NCBI RefSeq assembly: GCF_040183065.1
Contig: NC_091125.1
Coordinates: 117,279,121 to 117,343,120 of the forward strand
DNA from: Periplaneta americana
Lineage: Eukaryota > Arthropoda > Insecta > Blattodea > Blattidae
Reading direction: 5' to 3'
DNA: 64,000 nt
Shown here: piece after piece, positions 62,780 through 64,000 of the stretch
How positions within the stretch are numbered: position 1 is the first letter of the stretch
Layout of the letters: every line of letters begins with the position of its first letter
Notes under the pieces: model-generated
Seen by the model: only the letters and a program-made list of their open reading frames with translations
Told to the model about the DNA's origin: nothing
Databases searched by the model: none
Made by a program: the position numbers and the translations under genes

Positions 62780-63560
62780 TTCCAAGACGATAACAATCCC
62801 TTCCTTTTTCCTACAATCTGAAAGTCCAGCAATGAGCAAGACAGTACGAAAGTACATTCAGGCCATTCCTTTTTATTCAATTCCAAAATATCAACTTTCA
62901 TCGAATAGCAACAGCACATCTACTCTACTACAAATCAGTTCGTCCTCTGACATCTAAGTGGTAGGAACTTGTACTGCGTAATGCCGAAAATTAAATATTC
63001 TAAAACATCATTAATTCGTCAGTGGCTAAATGAATTCCCTCATTATTCAACGGATGACAGGTTTATTATTTCAAGTTTGCAACAAATAGGTAAGTAAAAC
63101 ATACTTTCAAATTTGATATTATGTTGTGTTTTGTTACTAGCAAATTATTGAAGTACTTGTTAAGATTTCTAAAATCAATATAAAATTTCATTAACATTTA
63201 AACATATTACATTTCCTTTCATGTGTCTAGTGAAAAAGGGCAACCTTTGAGGATGGTGCATTTTGTGCATTCGAAGTCAAGAAAATTGTAAATGACTATA
63301 GTGTCCATAATAACTTGATATATATCAGATCACATTTTACATTCGTTGCAAACGTAATTACTGGTCTTGAAAGTAATGGAAAATATATGTACAATTTGAA
63401 TTCTGAATGCAGCAGAACAGAAGCTTCCTCAAGCACCAGGAACTGCAGGAGGAAATGAAATACAAATTAGACATCGTGGTGTGCTAAAAACAAACACTGG
63501 ACTGAAGACTATCCACTGTCACTAAAATTTTAATGGAAAAGAATAACAGTTCTGAAATTG
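62780..63560 (+). pseudogene. Possible hAT/CGGBP1-like transposase remnant
   Basis: 62980-63100 reads MPKIKYSKTSLIRQWLNEFP then HYSTDDRFI, reminiscent of the N terminus of CGGBP1-like hAT proteins (W-x2-EF...FSTDGK). Downstream frames are broken and not convincing. Confidence 0.35.
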
Positions 63561-63799
63561 AATTACCAGTAGTCGCTGAAGAATGCTCTTTTTTGGCTTA
63601 TAAATTAATTCTAAGTGAAAAACTCTGTAACTTCTCAATAGCTAATTTAGAAAAAGTGGTTATCATCTATTGCGAAGCAAACTGTGGAAGTGTGATTGAT
63701 TAATTGAAAAGACTAACTTAAAGGCAAGAATGTCTTAATTTTGTGTATGTATGTGTATGTACTTATACAAAATATGAAATGTGTGCAAGTTGTTTTTTT

Positions 63800-64000
63800 T
63801 TTTTATTATGGTTTATTTAACTACACTTGCAACTGCCGAGGTTATATCAGCATCGCCGGTGTGCCGGAATTTTGTTCCGCAGGAGTTCTTTTACTTGCCA
63901 GTAAATCTACTGACATGAGCCTATCGCATTTAAGCACACTTAAATGCCATCGACCTGGGCCGGGATCGAACCCGCAACCTCGAGCACAGAAGGCCAGCAT
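63800..64000 (-). mobile_element. SINE family 3, reverse copy, cut by window end
   Basis: Reverse complement of the 54881 copy: B box GGTTCGATCCC, GCATTTAAGTGTGCTTAAATG and TTACTGGCAAGTAAAAGAAC. Its tRNA head runs past base 64000. Confidence 0.85.

Overview
The window is a repeat-rich piece of an arthropod nuclear genome carrying two partial protein-coding genes, both on the + strand. The exons are small, GC-rich islands in AT-rich DNA. Introns reach about 12 kb and are full of tRNA-headed SINEs, 3' pieces of LINEs, Tc1/mariner, IS630-like, hAT, TTAA-target and PIF/Harbinger-type DNA elements, many MITEs and long microsatellites. The mobile-element mix and style suggest a large insect genome, most likely a cockroach or termite (Blattodea). 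That placement is an inference; no marker gene fixes the species.

Gene 1 (608-38835) is an insect orthologue of the atypical kinesin KIF26 / VAB-8 / fly CG14535. Twelve coding exons are visible. All splice phases agree, and they join into one 1,084-codon frame that begins inside the motor P-loop (upstream exons lie before base 1) and ends at a TGA at 38833-38835. The motor keeps the GKT of Walker A, but switch I and switch II are degenerate, as in other KIF26 proteins. The rest is a long Ser/Pro/Thr-rich region, an acidic stretch, and a conserved C-terminal coiled coil ending near the motif ILMVTCFD. Intron 6 is an 82-bp GC-AG intron.

38836-52589 is intergenic. It holds the end-duplicated tail of gene 1, a nonautonomous hAT, two SINEs with target-site duplications, a BED-finger hAT remnant, an IS630-like transposase piece, a LINE piece and several MITEs.

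Gene 2 (52600 to beyond 64000) is IFT57 (che-13/HIPPI), an IFT-B subunit needed to build cilia. Seven coding exons give 361 codons; the last roughly 65 residues lie past the window edge. The two genes are not functionally linked by anything visible here.

The most unusual pattern is in gene 1: three separate minisatellites, with unrelated units of about 52, 31 and 80 bp, each begin at the 3' edge of a coding exon. Two start at a 5' splice site (exons 2 and 9) and carry decayed copies of it. The third repeats the last coding residues and stop codon (exon 12). Exons 3 and 5 have microsatellites starting within about 15 bp of their donors. Other points of note are a SINE-like family with a tRNA-like 3' half between inverted arms that match better within a copy than between copies, a TTAA element sitting inside a transposase reading frame, and a perfect 64-bp palindrome.
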